A stretch of 58,027 nucleotides of DNA. Source: Nitrosopumilus sp. Nsub (GTDB lineage: Archaea > Thermoproteota > Nitrososphaeria > Nitrososphaerales > Nitrosopumilaceae). Made by a program: the position numbers and the translations under genes. The stretch lies in NCBI RefSeq assembly GCF_001541925.1, contig NZ_LQMW01000022.1:33243-91269 (forward strand). The letters run 5' to 3'. Shown here in pieces: positions 25,889 to 35,317 of this stretch (within the stretch, counting starts at the first letter, position 1; each line of letters starts with the position of its first letter). The notes beneath the pieces were generated by a model. That model made no database searches, was not told the DNA's origin, and saw nothing but the letters and a program-made list of their open reading frames with translations.

Positions 25889-27130
25889 TTACCAGTTATT
25901 TGCATATTTTACTTGTTCTGGAGTTAATTTATCAATTTTAACATCCATAGCCTTCAATGCATCATGTGCAATTTGAATATCAATTTCTTTTGGAACGTCA
26001 ATAATTTTATTTTCCATTTTTTTGTGATTCGTAAGAATATACATTACTGATAAGATTTGGTTTGAAAATGATTGAGCCATTACTTCTGGAGGATGTCCTT
26101 CAGCAGATACCAAATTAGCTAAACGTCCTTGTCCAATCAAGTAAACTTTTTTGCCGTTTTTCAAAGTACATTCATCAAGAGTTGGTCGTACTTCTTTTAC
26201 AGATTTTGATTTCTTTAACAAAAATTCACTGTCAATTTCAACATCAAAGTGTCCAACATTACCCATTATTGCACCGTCTTTCATTTTCAAGATGTGTTCT
26301 TTTCTAATTACACTAGTCATTCCAGTACATGTGATAAACATATCACCAAGTTTTGCAGCTTGTGTCATTGGCATTACTTCAAATCCATCCATATGAGCTT
26401 CTAATGCTTTAACAGGATCAACTTCAGTTACAATTACTTTAGAGCCCATTCCGCGACATCTAGATGCAACACCGCGTCCAACCCATCCATAACCTACTAC
26501 TACAACACGTTTAGATGCCATTAGCAAATTCATGGCACGCAAATAACCATCAATTGTACTTTGACCAGTTCCATATTGATTATCAAACATGTGTTTGGTA
26601 ACAGCTTCATTAACTAAGATTACAGGATATCGTAATTTTCCTTGATTTTCTACTGCTCTAATTCTAGTAACACCAGCAGTAGTTTCTTCTGTTGCTCCAA
26701 GAATTTCCATATCTTTGAATCTTTTATCAAAGTGTGCTTTGATGTTCATATCTGCACCATCATCAGTTAGAATTGTTGGTTTGTGTTTGAGTACTTGATC
26801 AATACACCAATCATAATCTTTTACAGATTGTCCATGCCATGCATAAACATTGATTCCTTGTGAAGCCAAAAATGCTGCAACATTGTCTTGAGTGGTTAAA
26901 GGATTTCCGCCACAGCAAGCGACTGTTGCTCCTAACTCTTTTGCACCCATCAACAATACAGAAGTTTCTTTTGTAATGTGAAGACAAAATCCCAAAGTAA
27001 TTCCTTTAAGTGGTTTTGATTTTTTTAATCTGTTAATTGTATTATCTAAAATTTGCATATGAGACTTGGCCCATTCATAAGATAATTTTCCTTCTTTGAT
27101 CAATTTTGAATTAGACTTTACTTTACTCAT
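25889..27130 (-). CDS. ahcY: Adenosylhomocysteinase
   Basis: The 413-residue length is typical for the archaeal form. The NAD-binding motif is in VVVGYGWVGRGVASR, and substrate and catalytic regions appear in LHITKETSVLL, TDDGADMNIK and NVGHFDVEID. It splits S-adenosylhomocysteine into adenosine and homocysteine, removing the product of the SAM-dependent methyltransferases encoded nearby. It diverges from the Rieske gene. Confidence 0.95.
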   Translation of the reverse strand: MSKVKSNSKLIKEGKLSYEWAKSHMQILDNTINRLKKSKPLKGITLGFCLHITKETSVLLMGAKELGATVACCGGNPLTTQDNVAAFLASQGINVYAWHGQSVKDYDWCIDQVLKHKPTILTDDGADMNIKAHFDKRFKDMEILGATEETTAGVTRIRAVENQGKLRYPVILVNEAVTKHMFDNQYGTGQSTIDGYLRAMNLLMASKRVVVVGYGWVGRGVASRCRGMGSKVIVTEVDPVKALEAHMDGFEVMPMTQAAKLGDMFITCTGMTSVIRKEHILKMKDGAIMGNVGHFDVEIDSEFLLKKSKSVKEVRPTLDECTLKNGKKVYLIGQGRLANLVSAEGHPPEVMAQSFSNQILSVMYILTNHKKMENKIIDVPKEIDIQIAHDALKAMDVKIDKLTPEQVKYANNW

Positions 27131-27205
27131 AAAATTTTGCTCTTTTGAGGGGTATTAAATGCTATCATGCGAATGTAAATAAATGACAAAGAATTCAATA
27201 AACCA

Positions 27206-27508
27206 ATGGCTTGGAAGAAGATTGCAGATAAAGGCGAAGTACCAGAAGGCGGAGGTAAAGCATTCAAAATTGACGGAAAACAAATTGCAATTTTTAATCA
27301 AGACGGATATCATGCCATGGATGATCTTTGCGTACATCAAGATGGATCAATTGCACCAGGTAAACTAGAAGGAGACATTGTAGAATGTCCACTACATTTC
27401 TGGCACTACAATATCAAAACAGGAGAATTAGTCGATTATCTCAAAGATGTCAAATTAGAGACATACAAAGTTGAGAAAAGAGACGACGGTCTATACGTAG
27501 ACATTTAG
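27206..27508 (+). CDS. Rieske [2Fe-2S] ferredoxin-type protein, 100 aa
   Basis: The cluster motif is Cys42-x-His44 and Cys61-x2-His64 (CVHQDG and CPLHFWHY), 16 residues apart as in Rieske ferredoxins. The protein has no membrane anchor or oxygenase domain, so it is a soluble electron carrier. A partner is not visible next to it. The two upstream in-frame options lack support and the ATG at 27206 starts well (MAWKKIADKGEVPEGG). Confidence 0.93.
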   Translation: MAWKKIADKGEVPEGGGKAFKIDGKQIAIFNQDGYHAMDDLCVHQDGSIAPGKLEGDIVECPLHFWHYNIKTGELVDYLKDVKLETYKVEKRDDGLYVDI

Positions 27509-27514
27509 AAAAAA

Positions 27515-28006
27515 TCAACTAGTAATTTCTTTAAATTCATTTAAAACTTTGATATCAACAAAATCAATATCACATTTTGCTTGTTCCTTATAGGATGAAT
27601 CAAGTTTGATTAATTTGGATAAAAGTACTAAACCATCAGTTACATTTCCAGATTTAATCATTGAGGAAGATTTGTTATATAACGCAGTCTTATTTTGTGG
27701 TTTAACTTTCAATACAACATCAAAGCACTCTATAGCCACATCATATTGTCCAATGTTATGATGACATAATCCTTTATTCAGTAATGCCAAGAGATTTTCT
27801 TTTTCTTGCAAAAGAACTTTTTGATAACAAATTATAGCTTCATCAAATCTTCCAAATCTTCCAAAAATGTTACCTTTTTTCAGTAATGCTTCAAGATGAG
27901 TAGGTTTTTGATCAAGAATTTTTTGATAAAAAGACAAAGCCTCCTTAGGATTGTCTAAATTTAATGATCTTTGTCCATCTTCTAACAATTTTTCTATTTC
28001 AGACAT
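27515..28006 (-). CDS. TPR-repeat protein, 163 aa
   Basis: There are three to four tetratricopeptide repeats: SLNLDNPKEALSFYQKIL, FGRFGRFDEAIICYQKVL, HNIGQYDVAIECFDVVL and a weaker final one. A short acidic tail follows. The ATG at 28006 (MSEIEKLLEDG) is preferred over the in-frame ATG at 28021 that overlaps the upstream gene's stop. It sits 11 bases after the methyltransferase gene, so they are probably one transcript. Confidence 0.8.
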   Translation of the reverse strand: MSEIEKLLEDGQRSLNLDNPKEALSFYQKILDQKPTHLEALLKKGNIFGRFGRFDEAIICYQKVLLQEKENLLALLNKGLCHHNIGQYDVAIECFDVVLKVKPQNKTALYNKSSSMIKSGNVTDGLVLLSKLIKLDSSYKEQAKCDIDFVDIKVLNEFKEITS

Positions 28007-28017
28007 GGTAAAAAATC

Positions 28018-28776
28018 TCAAGCAACATCATGGACAAATACATTTCCAAATGTTTTAGGTTTATCATCAATTATCACATTGATTGGAAGAGGATCTAAAG
28101 TAGAATCCAACAAAGAATTAATTTCATTTTTGGTAAACCACTGACTTCGAAAACCAAGACTGTTATGAAAAACTCTGTTTTCTTCATCAAAAGAATCACC
28201 ATCTATTTTTTTAATCATTGGAATCATTGAATGATACATTTTTGGTGCGACAAAACCAAAGTCATCACCATTAAACATAGTTAGTATAACCAATCCATTT
28301 TTTCCAGCAATTATTTTCATATTATCAATGAAACTTTGACGTTTATCTGAAGGAACTACACCTAATGTATTGTATGTGCACATTACAACATTAGCATTCT
28401 TTAAATCAAAATTTTGAGATAGATTTGAATCAGTAAGATCATGTTTTAGAAAACTTGTTTTTGAAAATCCCCTACGAAGTTTGTTTTTTTGATTTGCATA
28501 ATTTAACATCAAATCAGAATTTTCAATACCCAAAAAGTCAATTGAGTTATCATGTAATTTTTCATCAAGGGCAAATACCACTCTTCCAGTACCAGCACCC
28601 ATGTCAATTACTGAGAAATTTTTGTTTAAACGACTATGTTTTTCGCACAAATTTCTGAGAATTTCAATTTCCTCCTTAAGATAATTAATAATTAAAGGAC
28701 TCTGGTTATCTTCTACACTTTTATCATAATCAGCAGCCAAATCATCCCAGGATTTATTATTCATAATTTTTGCCAT
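28018..28776 (-). CDS. SAM-dependent class I methyltransferase, 252 aa
   Basis: The Rossmann-type motif I VIDMGAGTGRVV and motif II/III (FLGIENSDLML, VVMCTYNTLGVV) are clear. The substrate is unknown. The NTLG segment is seen in some small-molecule methyltransferases. An ATG four codons in (28764) is an alternative start. It diverges from nadE with only 32 bases between the start codons, and a TPR gene follows. Confidence 0.8.
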   Translation of the reverse strand: MAKIMNNKSWDDLAADYDKSVEDNQSPLIINYLKEEIEILRNLCEKHSRLNKNFSVIDMGAGTGRVVFALDEKLHDNSIDFLGIENSDLMLNYANQKNKLRRGFSKTSFLKHDLTDSNLSQNFDLKNANVVMCTYNTLGVVPSDKRQSFIDNMKIIAGKNGLVILTMFNGDDFGFVAPKMYHSMIPMIKKIDGDSFDEENRVFHNSLGFRSQWFTKNEINSLLDSTLDPLPINVIIDDKPKTFGNVFVHDVA

Positions 28777-28808
28777 TTTCCAATTAATTTAAAGTCTAAG
28801 ATGATTAT

Positions 28809-29660
28809 TTGACTAGAGATTATTTTTCCAGATCAATTAATATTCCAAGAAATTTTTTAAAAAGATCATTGAATCAAGACATCATTAACAAAATAATTTC
28901 TCAAGACTATGCTGCAATTACAAATAAAATTGAAGAGTTTATAGAAAATGAATTAAAGAAAAACAATGCAAAGGGGGTAATTTTAGGACTAAGTGGCGGA
29001 ATTGATTCAGCAGTTTTAGCTTACATTTGTAAAAGAAAATTCAAAGAAAAAACACTTGCATTGATTATGCCTGATACAGATATCACACCAAGCAGTGAAA
29101 CTGAAGACGCAATGAAAATAATCAGTCTGACTGGAATTGAACATAAACTAATCGACATAAAACCAATTGTAAATGAATATTCTATGTATTTGGTACCTAA
29201 TGAGAAATCTAAAGGCAATCTAAGAGCAAGAATTAGATCAAACATTCTATACTATTATGCAAATATTGAAAATTATTTGGTGTTAGGATCCAGTGACAAA
29301 AGTGAATATCTAATTGGGTATTTTACAAAATTCGGAGACGGAGCATCAGATCTGACACCAATTGTTTCACTGTATAAATTACAAGTGAGAGAAATTGCAA
29401 AATATTTAGGAATTCCAGAAAACATAATCTCAAAAAAGAGTAGTCCACACCTTTGGAAAGATCATGAAGCAGAGACGGAGTTAGGCACACAATACGAAGA
29501 AGTTGATTCCATTTTATACTGTCTTATGGATAAAGGACTTTCAATTGAAGAAACTATTGAGACAACCAAAATAGATAAAGAAATAGTTGAAAAAATTAAT
29601 AATTTAAACATAAACAGTGAACATAAAAGATTACTACCGCAAAAACACGATGTAAAATAA
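28809..29660 (+). CDS. nadE: NAD+ synthetase
   Basis: The ATP-pyrophosphatase loop LGLSGGIDSAVLAY is followed by MPDTDITPSS and SSDKSEYLIGYFTKFGDGASD, the standard NadE signatures. It amidates deamido-NAD to NAD. There is no glutaminase domain, so ammonia is the nitrogen donor, which fits an ammonia oxidiser. The frame opens with TTG at 28809. A second TTG at 28869 would give a 263-residue protein closer to the usual archaeal length, so the start is uncertain. cysS follows one base later. Confidence 0.93.
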   Translation: MTRDYFSRSINIPRNFLKRSLNQDIINKIISQDYAAITNKIEEFIENELKKNNAKGVILGLSGGIDSAVLAYICKRKFKEKTLALIMPDTDITPSSETEDAMKIISLTGIEHKLIDIKPIVNEYSMYLVPNEKSKGNLRARIRSNILYYYANIENYLVLGSSDKSEYLIGYFTKFGDGASDLTPIVSLYKLQVREIAKYLGIPENIISKKSSPHLWKDHEAETELGTQYEEVDSILYCLMDKGLSIEETIETTKIDKEIVEKINNLNINSEHKRLLPQKHDVK

Positions 29661-29661
29661 T

Positions 29662-31050
29662 ATGAATATTCTAGACACTCTTTCAAGTACTGAACAAAAA
29701 TTAGATAATTCAGAAAAAATTAAGATTTATCTTTGTGGGGTGACTGTTTATGATGAATCACATATAGGCCATGCCAGAACAATTATTGTATTTGACGTAT
29801 TAAGAAAATATTTAGAAAATAAAAATATCCAGGTGGAATTGATTCAGAATTTTACAGATGTGGATGACAAGATCATCAATAAAGCAAAAGAAGAAAATGT
29901 GTCAGCTCAAGAAATCAGCAATAGATACATTGAAAATTATTTTAGAGATTTTGATAAATTAAACATCAAACATGCAACAAACTATCCTAAAGCAACAGAA
30001 CACATTGAAGACATTATAGAATTTATAAAAAAATTGATTGACAAAGAAATTGCATATGTGTCTGATAATGGAGTATATTTTTCAGTATCAAAATTTCCAG
30101 AATATGGAAAATTATCTAAGAAAAAAATCGACGAGTTAGAATCAGGGTCTAGAATTCAAATTGACGAAACAAAAAAGAGTCCATTAGATTTTGCAGTATG
30201 GAAATTTTCAGATGTTGAACCAGTATGGGAAAGTCCATGGGGAAAAGGAAGGCCAGGATGGCATATTGAATGCTCAGTAATGAGTATGAAGTATCTAGGA
30301 GGAAATTTTGACATCCATGGAGGCGGAAGAGATCTTATTTTTCCGCATCATGAAAATGAAATAGCACAATCAGAAGCACATTCAGATTGTCAATTTGCCA
30401 AAATCTGGATGCATGTAGGCATGGTAACTATCATGGGAGAAAAAATGTCAAAATCATTAGGGAACACAAAATCTATCAAATACGTATTAGAAAATTGGGG
30501 ACCAAATATCATCAGATTATTTTGTTTATCAGGACATTATGCCAAAGTCATAGATTATTCAGAAGAATTGTTAAAAGAAAATCTTACAAAATGGAGACAA
30601 GTAGAAACATGTTATTTTGAATTAATTCATGCCAACAGCAATCAGCAAGAAGACATTTCAGAAAAAGTTAGAAACATAGGCAATGAATTTGATAAATCAT
30701 TAGAAGATGATCTGAATACACATTTAGCATTATCAGCATTTTTTCAATTAGTAAAAGAAACAAACAGATTGGCAGCATCAGAAAAATTAGGAATTGAAAA
30801 CTCAAAAATAATAATGAATGAATTTAAAAGAATTTCAAATATTCTAGGATTAAAAATTCCCCAAATGAATCAAGAAGAAAAACACAAAATCGACACCCTA
30901 ATTTTTGACAGAGAAAAATTTAGAGCGGAAAAACAATTTGAAAAAGCAGACGAAATTAGAGACAAATTAAATGAAATGAATATTGAATTAATTGATCATA
31001 AAGGAAGAACAATCTGGATGAAGAAAGAGAAAATTGAAAAAGATTGTTAA
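29662..31050 (+). CDS. cysS: Cysteinyl-tRNA synthetase
   Basis: This class Ia synthetase has the zinc and HIGH region in LCGVTVYDESHIGHART, the GWHIECSVM segment and the KMSKS motif GEKMSKSLGN. It ends in a C-terminal helical domain. Its 462 residues are a full-length enzyme. It starts one base after the nadE stop, so the two genes form an operon. Confidence 0.96.
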   Translation: MNILDTLSSTEQKLDNSEKIKIYLCGVTVYDESHIGHARTIIVFDVLRKYLENKNIQVELIQNFTDVDDKIINKAKEENVSAQEISNRYIENYFRDFDKLNIKHATNYPKATEHIEDIIEFIKKLIDKEIAYVSDNGVYFSVSKFPEYGKLSKKKIDELESGSRIQIDETKKSPLDFAVWKFSDVEPVWESPWGKGRPGWHIECSVMSMKYLGGNFDIHGGGRDLIFPHHENEIAQSEAHSDCQFAKIWMHVGMVTIMGEKMSKSLGNTKSIKYVLENWGPNIIRLFCLSGHYAKVIDYSEELLKENLTKWRQVETCYFELIHANSNQQEDISEKVRNIGNEFDKSLEDDLNTHLALSAFFQLVKETNRLAASEKLGIENSKIIMNEFKRISNILGLKIPQMNQEEKHKIDTLIFDREKFRAEKQFEKADEIRDKLNEMNIELIDHKGRTIWMKKEKIEKDC

Positions 31051-31053
31051 GAA

Positions 31054-31659
31054 TTAATTGAATTTATTTTTAAAAACTACTTCATCCAATCTTAACTGAC
31101 CGCCACGTTCTTTTGCAGGTTCAAGGGATTTTCCAACAACAATCATTAAAACAATCAAGTGGTCATCAGGAAGTTCAATAATTTTTGCCATTTCATCATA
31201 ATCAAATCCAACCATTGGACAGGAATCAAGACCCATTTGTCTTGCAGCAAGCATTATTGTTTGGCCTGCAAATCCACAAGAACGAATTGCTTCATCACGT
31301 CTATTTTGAGGACTCTCAGAATATTTTTTTTCCAAAGAGGCTTTAACTAACTCTTGTTTTTCAGTAGGATGATTCTTCCAATATCTCAACGGATCATCTT
31401 TCCAGGCATTCATGTTTCCACATAACAAGATGACCAAAGAGCCATCAACAGGTTGTGCCTGATTTCTAGCAGCTACGCTAATTTTTTCCTTAATTGACTG
31501 GTCTGTAACAGTAACAAATCGCCAATTTTGTTGATTATAACTAGTTGGGGAGAGCAAGGCTAGTTTCATCAAAGAATCAACCTCCTCAGATGTCATTTTA
31601 TGAGAAGGATCAAATTTCTTAATTGCACGTCTAGTTGAAATTGCTTCAAAAGTGTCCAT
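31054..31659 (-). CDS. Nitroreductase-family flavoprotein, 201 aa
   Basis: The protein starts MDTFEAISTRRAIKKFDPS, the FMN-binding arginine pattern of the nitroreductase family, and continues with LSPTSYNQQNWRFV and AARQMGLDSCPMVGFD. Such proteins are FMN-dependent NAD(P)H oxidoreductases of unknown substrate. The ATG at 31659 is the family-like start. The in-frame ATG at 31683 is less likely. A second nitroreductase is at 46568. Confidence 0.85.
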   Translation of the reverse strand: MDTFEAISTRRAIKKFDPSHKMTSEEVDSLMKLALLSPTSYNQQNWRFVTVTDQSIKEKISVAARNQAQPVDGSLVILLCGNMNAWKDDPLRYWKNHPTEKQELVKASLEKKYSESPQNRRDEAIRSCGFAGQTIMLAARQMGLDSCPMVGFDYDEMAKIIELPDDHLIVLMIVVGKSLEPAKERGGQLRLDEVVFKNKFN

Positions 31660-31768
31660 ATACGGATTAAATTCAATTATCAATTTAATTGATTCTAAAT
31701 TTACAAAAAATGATCGAGTATATTACAAGATAACCTTTGTTTCATATATTCAAATTAAAAAAAAAGTT

Positions 31769-32242
31769 ATGGGAATTCAAGACTTGAGTAAATTATTTGA
31801 AATTCATAGAGAGATAAAAAAAATAGATACAGAAAATAAATTTAATTTTGTGATCGATACAGACACAAAAGAAGGAAAGACAAGAATTGTTATCGATGAG
31901 TTTGGAACATGGAAAAAAACCCCATGTTTAACAGAACAACAAGCAACAGAATTTAGAAAAAAAGGATTTAGACAGTTCGTTCCAGATCTGATTGATTTTA
32001 AAAATAAATTGATTATCGAATATCAAGAAGAATGTAAAGGTAGAGAAGGAATTCTAAGAAGACGAGGAAAAATTAACAAAAAAGGACATGACGAGTTTAG
32101 TGATGAAGACAAAGATATCTTCTACGAATTAGCAAAGTTTAGTCAATTAAAAATTTGGGAAAATACAGATGTAGAAGAACAAAAGAAAGAGATGAAAGAA
32201 TTTTTAGAAATCTTTTCAACTAAAAATAATTTTAAAAATTAA
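31769..32242 (+). CDS. Possible PD-(D/E)xK-type nuclease, 157 aa
   Basis: I start it at the ATG at 31769 (MGIQDLSKLFEIHREIK). The frame extends further upstream but that region overlaps the nitroreductase start. The core FRQFVPDLIDFKNKLIIEYQ followed by GHDEFSDEDKDIFYELAKF and QLKIWEN resembles the DUF559/very-short-patch-repair nuclease layout: PD, then a strand with E-x-Q, then a charged helix and a final strand. No methylase or toxin partner is adjacent. The family assignment is tentative. Confidence 0.5.
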   Translation: MGIQDLSKLFEIHREIKKIDTENKFNFVIDTDTKEGKTRIVIDEFGTWKKTPCLTEQQATEFRKKGFRQFVPDLIDFKNKLIIEYQEECKGREGILRRRGKINKKGHDEFSDEDKDIFYELAKFSQLKIWENTDVEEQKKEMKEFLEIFSTKNNFKN

Positions 32243-32259
32243 AAGTTAAAAAAATACAA

Positions 32260-32358
32260 TTATGGTAGTGGTTCATGCCCACGTTTGTAGCCACTCCACT
32301 TCCTATATTCATAATCAGTTAATGGAGATTCACATCCACATTTACAAAATGTTTTCAT
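32260..32358 (-). CDS. Cys-rich mini-protein, 32 aa
   Basis: The 32-codon frame starts MKTFCKCGCESPL and ends YKRGHEPLP, with three closely spaced cysteines and a late histidine that could bind zinc, like HNH-associated or bacteriophage zinc knuckles. It lies between the nuclease-like gene and the SNF2 gene and converges with the former. A small real gene is plausible. Confidence 0.5.
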   Translation of the reverse strand: MKTFCKCGCESPLTDYEYRKWSGYKRGHEPLP

Positions 32359-32473
32359 AATCTTAATTGGAAACAATATCTATTTTTAGATTTTCTTTAC
32401 CTCAGGTTAGCTAATTGTCAACAACATTTCAATTTTTTGGGATTAAAATGATCGGGTTTTAAAAAATCAATAA

Positions 32474-34198
32474 CTATTTTGACTGTATTTTATTTTGAAT
32501 TTGGGCCAAAATTAGAGCAGCTTTGTCTTTATTCTCATAGGTATCCACAGTTTCATCCATAATAGCATCAATTTCATAACTTTTGTCCACTAAAATACTG
32601 GCAACGTGATCATCTAAAGTTCCATTACCAATCAAATAATATGCAAAAACAGTATTTTTTTGACCAATTCTATGAAGTCTATCTTCTGCTTGTCTGTGGA
32701 TTGCAGGACTCCAATCAAGTTCTGCAAAAATAACATATTTTGCCCGAGTTAAATTGATACCAACGTTACCAGCACGAATACCAGCAATCATTAATTTAGA
32801 TTCACCCTTTTGGAATTTGTCAATTTGATCCTGTCTTGTTGCATCAGATTGTCCACCAATAATTGAAACCGGAGAAAATTCTTGCAAACTGTCATGAAGT
32901 AATTTGTGAATAACCTTATGATGACAAAATACAACTACACTTTCTTCAATTTCCATGATGTTTTTAACAAAATTAATTACATGAGGAAGTTTTGCAACCC
33001 CTGCAATTTGACGTTCACTTTGAATTGCTCTATGATAAGAGGCAGATTTTGAAAATTCTGTTTGAGCGTCCTTTTGTTCTTCTTCTAATTTTTTCCAAAT
33101 CTTGTCTAACTCTTCAAGATAGTAATCAGTATCAGATGCAATTACTTCTTTGTATCTTACTTTGTCCTTTAATTCTTTTAAAACATCTGCTTTTTTTCTT
33201 CTAAGCATTACATGTTTTTGTAATTCATTTCTTAATGATGCACGTTTATTTTCTAAAACAATTGCTTTTCCTTTATCATTAACATAACAAAAGTATTCAC
33301 AAAATTCTTTAAAACTTCCCAACAATCCTGGTTTTAAAATATCAATGATTGGCCAAATTTCTGAACCACGATTATAAATTGGAGTTCCAGACAATCCAAT
33401 TCGGTATTGAACAGTAGACAAAGCAGCAAGTTTTTTGACAGCTTTGTATTTTTGAGTAGTTTTTGACCTCAAATTATGAACCTCATCACAGACAATAGTT
33501 CGAATTCCTACTTGTTCTAAATCACCAGAACGTTTGAGCAATAATTCATAATTAATAATGTAAATATCACTTTTAGGAAGTTCCTTAGATTTACCAGTTC
33601 GAATCAATGTCACACTAGGTGAATTAGATTCAAGAATCCTACCGTTTCGACTTTTTTTCTTAAGAAATTTTTCAACTTCACGTTCCCAGTTGTTCAATGT
33701 TACCAAAGGGGCAACTATCAATACAGGAAAAGTTTGTTTTTCAGTAGAAACATAAGATAAAGTTTGAACGGTTTTACCAAGACCCATTTCATCAGCTAGT
33801 AGTGCATTTCCAGAAGATTTTAACAAAAAATCCAAACCTTCTTTTTGAAAATTCATTAGTTTGCCTCTAAATTGGTCCCCAGGTTTTGCACGTTTGAGTT
33901 TGTGTTTAATTGGAGGCAATTTAGGTTTTGGAGCATATGTTTTTACGATTTTTCTTTGCCATACAGTTTTAGATAATAATTCTAATGGGAATCGATCCAT
34001 CAATAATTTTAGTTGTTTGATACTATCAGTAGAATCTTCAATGATTACCTCATTTTCATTTTCACCATACCAAGCTTTTGAAGACAAGCCAGAAATTTTT
34101 TCAATAGCCAATTGACCAGTGATCTTCCAGCACCATAATTTTGAGTACTTGTCTTGAACGTATTCTAACGTACCATAGTTTTCCAGCGATGTGGTCAT
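32474..34198 (-). CDS. SNF2-family helicase/ATPase, 574 aa
   Basis: The protein has Walker A ADEMGLGKT, the DExH box CDEVHNLRS, GLSGTPIYN, and the helicase C-terminal motifs GIRAGNVGINLTRA and QAEDRLHRIGQ. There is an N-terminal roughly 100-residue extension without a known domain. SNF2 enzymes translocate on double-stranded DNA and remodel protein-DNA complexes. In archaea these are often orphan proteins linked to DNA repair. The start at 34198 fits its size. Confidence 0.92.
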   Translation of the reverse strand: MTTSLENYGTLEYVQDKYSKLWCWKITGQLAIEKISGLSSKAWYGENENEVIIEDSTDSIKQLKLLMDRFPLELLSKTVWQRKIVKTYAPKPKLPPIKHKLKRAKPGDQFRGKLMNFQKEGLDFLLKSSGNALLADEMGLGKTVQTLSYVSTEKQTFPVLIVAPLVTLNNWEREVEKFLKKKSRNGRILESNSPSVTLIRTGKSKELPKSDIYIINYELLLKRSGDLEQVGIRTIVCDEVHNLRSKTTQKYKAVKKLAALSTVQYRIGLSGTPIYNRGSEIWPIIDILKPGLLGSFKEFCEYFCYVNDKGKAIVLENKRASLRNELQKHVMLRRKKADVLKELKDKVRYKEVIASDTDYYLEELDKIWKKLEEEQKDAQTEFSKSASYHRAIQSERQIAGVAKLPHVINFVKNIMEIEESVVVFCHHKVIHKLLHDSLQEFSPVSIIGGQSDATRQDQIDKFQKGESKLMIAGIRAGNVGINLTRAKYVIFAELDWSPAIHRQAEDRLHRIGQKNTVFAYYLIGNGTLDDHVASILVDKSYEIDAIMDETVDTYENKDKAALILAQIQNKIQSK

Positions 34199-34395
34199 AA
34201 TTTGTAGCTAGAAATTTTTTTTGTCTTATGAATCTTCAGGTTTCAAAAAAAATTTTGAAAAAAAATAAAAAATCAAGAAGAGTTAAAATATAACATTAAT
34301 TGCAGGTTATGGAATAAAATAAAAAATATCTGTAGGCTCAAATTTCTTAAAAATTTATAATAATGTGTATTAAAAATTTGAAAAACCAACATACG

Positions 34396-34405
34396 TTTAA
34401 AATTA
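34396..34405 (+). promoter_or_regulatory. TATA-like box of the PAC2 gene
   Basis: TTTAAAATTA is centred about 25 bases before the GTG at 34426. It supports that GTG as the first codon of a leaderless message. Confidence 0.5.
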
Positions 34406-34425
34406 AATGAAAATAATCATCAAAT

Positions 34426-35106
34426 GTGGAATTTATTCAAACAAAAGATCCAAGTATCAAAAAACCCATCATCATAGCTGCCATGCAAGATATGGGAAAT
34501 GTGGGAAGCATAGTAATCAATTTCATAAATCAATCACTAAAAACAGAGTCATTTCGAACTGCAAAAGTTTCGTTTCCAACATATGTAATAGATAATGGCG
34601 GAAGCATTGATCTTCCAAACGAGAGTTGGGATTACAAATACACCGATGACCTGATAATATTTGGAGGAGGAAAAGGTCAACCTCAAAACAATAACGAATT
34701 GAATTTACTTTGTCAAGATGTGATAGATGTTGCAAAAAAGTATTCTGCAAAATTCATTTACACGTTAGGAGGGTTTCACACAAACAGAATTTTAAAAAAC
34801 GAACCCAAAACATACGTCACTACAACAAATACAGAACTTAGAAAACAAATGGAAAAATTAGATTTGGATTTGACTCCTCAAAAGTCATTAATTTCAGGAT
34901 TTAATGGATTAATTCTTGGATTTGCAAAAAAACATGACATTCAGGGAATTGGGATGTATGGAGAGTTAAACCAACCAGAAATCCCACAATATAGAGCAGC
35001 TATTAGCATTATCAAAACAATTGAAAAGTTGACATTTAGAAAATTAGGAAATACTGAAGAACTAGATATGCTAGCCAAGGAAATAGATCAGAAATTTCGA
35101 AATTAA
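34426..35106 (+). CDS. PAC2-family proteasome assembly chaperone homologue, 226 aa
   Basis: The start is GTG. The pattern IIAAMQDMGNVGSIVINFI, FGGGKGQPQ and YTLGGFHTNRI matches the PAC2 (proteasome assembly chaperone) family of archaea. These proteins help form the 20S proteasome or have related assembly roles. The TATA-like box 25 bases upstream supports the start. The end overlaps a small zinc protein gene on the other strand by 4 bases. Confidence 0.8.
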   Translation: MEFIQTKDPSIKKPIIIAAMQDMGNVGSIVINFINQSLKTESFRTAKVSFPTYVIDNGGSIDLPNESWDYKYTDDLIIFGGGKGQPQNNNELNLLCQDVIDVAKKYSAKFIYTLGGFHTNRILKNEPKTYVTTTNTELRKQMEKLDLDLTPQKSLISGFNGLILGFAKKHDIQGIGMYGELNQPEIPQYRAAISIIKTIEKLTFRKLGNTEELDMLAKEIDQKFRN

Positions 35107-35237
35107 TGAGAGCTTCCTACTTTATGAGGAGCAGTATTCTCATCGTGACAGTCACAACTACACATATGAGTCTGGTGATTGTTCATGCAATCAATGCATT
35201 CAAAGTGTTTTCTACCCTCACATGCAGCACAAATCAT
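35103..35237 (-). CDS. Cys/His-rich mini-protein, 44 aa
   Basis: Six cysteines and five histidines fall in the first 32 residues (ICAACEGRKHFECIDCMNNH, then CSCDCH), enough for two zinc sites. The gene overlaps the 3-prime end of the PAC2 gene in convergent orientation. The metal-site pattern supports a real product, although the frame is short. Confidence 0.6.
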   Translation of the reverse strand: MICAACEGRKHFECIDCMNNHQTHMCSCDCHDENTAPHKVGSSH

Positions 35238-35317
35238 AGTTAATCATTACCAATAGATGAATTTGAATATTTCTTCAATTAAAGAGTTTTTAAGGCATAT
35301 TTTAAAAATAAAAACAA

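Noticed and set aside
31652-31768. N-terminal extension of the nuclease-like protein
   Set aside because: The upstream part overlaps the nitroreductase start and looks untranslated. The ATG at 31769 gives a coherent start.
34228-34293. 21-codon basic frame starting MNLQVSKKILKKNKKS
   Set aside because: Too short, A-rich low complexity, no promoter box or conserved pattern in an otherwise empty 200-base gap.
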